Origin: JAAZMA01 sp036720245
GTDB taxonomy: Bacteria > Bacillota > Clostridia > Tissierellales > Tepidimicrobiaceae
Assembly: GCA_036720245.1 (NCBI GenBank)
Contig: DAIMNI010000034.1
Coordinates: forward strand, 1 to 22,716
Direction of reading: 5' to 3'
Length of the DNA stretch: 22,716 nucleotides
The notes under the pieces were generated by a model that saw only the letters and a program-made list of their open reading frames with translations, did not search any database and had not been told where the DNA came from. The position numbers and the translations under genes were made by a program. This document shows positions 22,012-22,716 of the stretch, piece by piece (position 1 is the stretch's first letter; every line of letters starts with the position of its first letter).

Positions 22012-22326
22012 TTATAGTTTTATCTCAATATCAACGCCTGCTGGTAAATTCAATTTCATAAGAGCATCTACTGTTTTTTGATTTGGATTAAGAATATCAA
22101 TTAGCCTCTTGTGAGTTCTTTGTTCAAATTGTTCTCTAGAATCCTTATGCACGTGAACCGCCCTTAATATGGTTATGATTTCTTTTTCTGTTGGTAGTGG
22201 CACTGGCCCAGATACCTCTGCTCCGGTTCGTTTGGCAGTTTCCACAATCTTTTGAGCTGATGAATCCAACAATTCATGATCATAAGCCTTTAATCTTATT
22301 CTAATGTTTTGACCTTTTTTTGACAT
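22012..22326 (-). CDS. rpsJ: 30S ribosomal protein S10
   Basis: The 104-residue product reads IRIRLKAYDHELLDSSAQKI, VETAKRTGAEVSGPVPLPTE and HKDSREQFEQRTHKRLIDIL, which is S10 (also NusE, a partner of NusG and NusB in transcription). It is the first gene of the superoperon. ATG at 22326 is 6 nt from GGAGGG (22333-22338), behind a leader of about 210 nt with several helices. Confidence 0.98.
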   Translation of the reverse strand: MSKKGQNIRIRLKAYDHELLDSSAQKIVETAKRTGAEVSGPVPLPTEKEIITILRAVHVHKDSREQFEQRTHKRLIDILNPNQKTVDALMKLNLPAGVDIEIKL

Positions 22327-22535
22327 TTAATTCCCTCCTTCTATCGCATGTTATAAGCGTACATGCAACATGGAATTGCCGATACACCTAGCCTGGTGTG
22401 TTGTAAGTACTTTTTTAATAATGGCTAAAGCCATAGCAATCCCAGTCGCCCAGTTCTTAACCGGACATTCTCAACAAAAATTCCCCGCTATTTGCGGCAA
22501 CCTTTTGTATCATCGCAATGCCTAAATTTAAACAC
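22327..22535 (-). ncRNA. Structured 5' leader of the S10 superoperon
   Basis: The 279 nt between tuf and rpsJ hold no gene. Downstream of the predicted start the transcript can form five local helices: CCGC/GCGG (22485-22497), CCGGUU/AACUGG (22450-22464), AUGGCU/AGCCAU (22421-22434), ACACC/GGUGU (22384-22399) and GCAUGU/ACAUGC (22346-22366), the last ending 8 nt before the ribosome binding site. The region is richer in G+C than the flanking promoter DNA. This fits an r-protein autoregulatory leader; I do not recognise a named family and there is no intrinsic terminator on the minus strand, so control would be at translation or by other means. Confidence 0.55.
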
Positions 22536-22541
22536 TAATAC

Positions 22542-22570
22542 ATTTTATAATAAATTATTTAAAAACTCAA
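22542..22570 (-). promoter_or_regulatory. Promoter of the S10 superoperon
   Basis: On the minus strand TTGAGT (22565-22570), a 17-nt AT-rich spacer and TAAAAT (22542-22547) form a plausible sigma-A promoter between the tuf terminator and the leader, with a start near 22535. Confidence 0.55.
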
Positions 22571-22605
22571 GTCTTTTTTTCAAAAAGATACATTTTTATA
22601 TACAT

Positions 22606-22639
22606 TATTAAAAGAAGGGATGCATCCCTTCTTTTAATA
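22606..22639 (-). terminator. Intrinsic terminator of tuf
   Basis: A 34-bp perfect palindrome, ATTAAAAGAAGGGA on one arm around TGCA, lies 10 nt after the tuf stop. In the minus-strand RNA the GAAGGGA/UCCCUUC core is followed by UUUUAAU, a normal terminator. Its symmetry would also work on the other strand, where no gene is seen. Confidence 0.85.
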
Positions 22640-22648
22640 TATTGTAAA

Positions 22649-22716
22649 TTATGCTAAAACCTTAGTAACAACTCCTGATCCTACTGTTCTTCCACCTTCA
22701 CGAATAGAGAATCTTA
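22649..22716 (-). CDS. tuf: Elongation factor Tu, C-terminal end only
   Basis: The last 21 codons, reading RFSIREGGRTVGSGVVTKVL and Ala before TAA, are the invariant EF-Tu C-terminus (domain III). The rest lies beyond the right edge. Upstream of the S10 operon, tuf is the expected end of the rpsL-rpsG-fusA-tuf group. Confidence 0.96.
   Translation of the reverse strand, partial: RFSIREGGRTVGSGVVTKVLA

Noticed and set aside
10127..22326. A hidden novel system among the long + strand open frames antisense to the r-protein genes
   Set aside because: They lack ribosome binding sites, show no recognisable domains and follow from the codon bias of the minus-strand genes.
22421..22434. ATGGCT/AGCCAT hairpin beside a run of T as a terminator
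   Set aside because: The T-run lies on the + strand; on the coding minus strand the hairpin is followed by an A-run, so it cannot terminate the S10 transcript.

Overview
The window is a low-GC, AT-rich chromosomal segment from a Gram-positive, probably anaerobic and spore-forming member of the Bacillota (Clostridia/Tissierellia type). The evidence is the A/T-biased codon use, strong GGAGG ribosome binding sites, zinc-type S14, S4 and L36, the B. subtilis-like order of the ribosomal superoperon followed by ecfA1-ecfA2-ecfT-truA-rplM-rpsI-cwlD, and a two-subunit (gcvPA-type) glycine decarboxylase. The genus is not determined. Every gene lies on the minus strand, so transcription runs from position 22716 towards position 1.

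Layout in transcription order: the 3' end of tuf and its terminator (22606-22716); a roughly 200-nt structured leader and promoter (22327-22570); the S10-spc-alpha superoperon rpsJ-rplC-rplD-rplW-rplB-rpsS-rplV-rpsC-rplP-rpmC-rpsQ-rplN-rplX-rplE-rpsN-rpsH-rplF-rplR-rpsE-rpmD-rplO-secY-adk-(KOW protein)-infA-rpmJ-rpsM-rpsK-rpsD-rpoA-rplQ, closed by a strong intrinsic terminator at 7652-7683. A 170-bp patch of short repeats (7481-7645) separates this from ecfA1-ecfA2-ecfT-truA, which has its own promoter. rplM-rpsI then has a consensus promoter, a 5'-terminal hairpin leader and a terminator. cwlD (spore cortex amidase) follows, then a noncoding stretch with a cluster of DnaA-box-like 9-mers, then gcvT-gcvH-gcvPA, the last cut by the window edge.

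Most of the window is conserved housekeeping sequence: translation (ribosomal proteins, IF-1, EF-Tu, TruA), transcription (RpoA), secretion (SecY), nucleotide balance (Adk), vitamin uptake energising (EcfA1A2T), sporulation (CwlD) and one-carbon metabolism (Gcv). I found no defence system, biosynthetic cluster, CRISPR array, tRNA or rRNA. The points of interest are noncoding or structural: the DnaA-box cluster beside cwlD, two r-protein leader RNAs, the repeat patch between rplQ and ecfA1, and the absence of map from its usual place next to a perfect palindrome.

One data-quality problem matters. rplN (L14) is broken at its 5' end by a fold-back inverted repeat running into a 10-N gap (17122-17199). 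It looks like an assembly or amplification artefact rather than biology, and about 24 N-terminal residues of L14 are missing.
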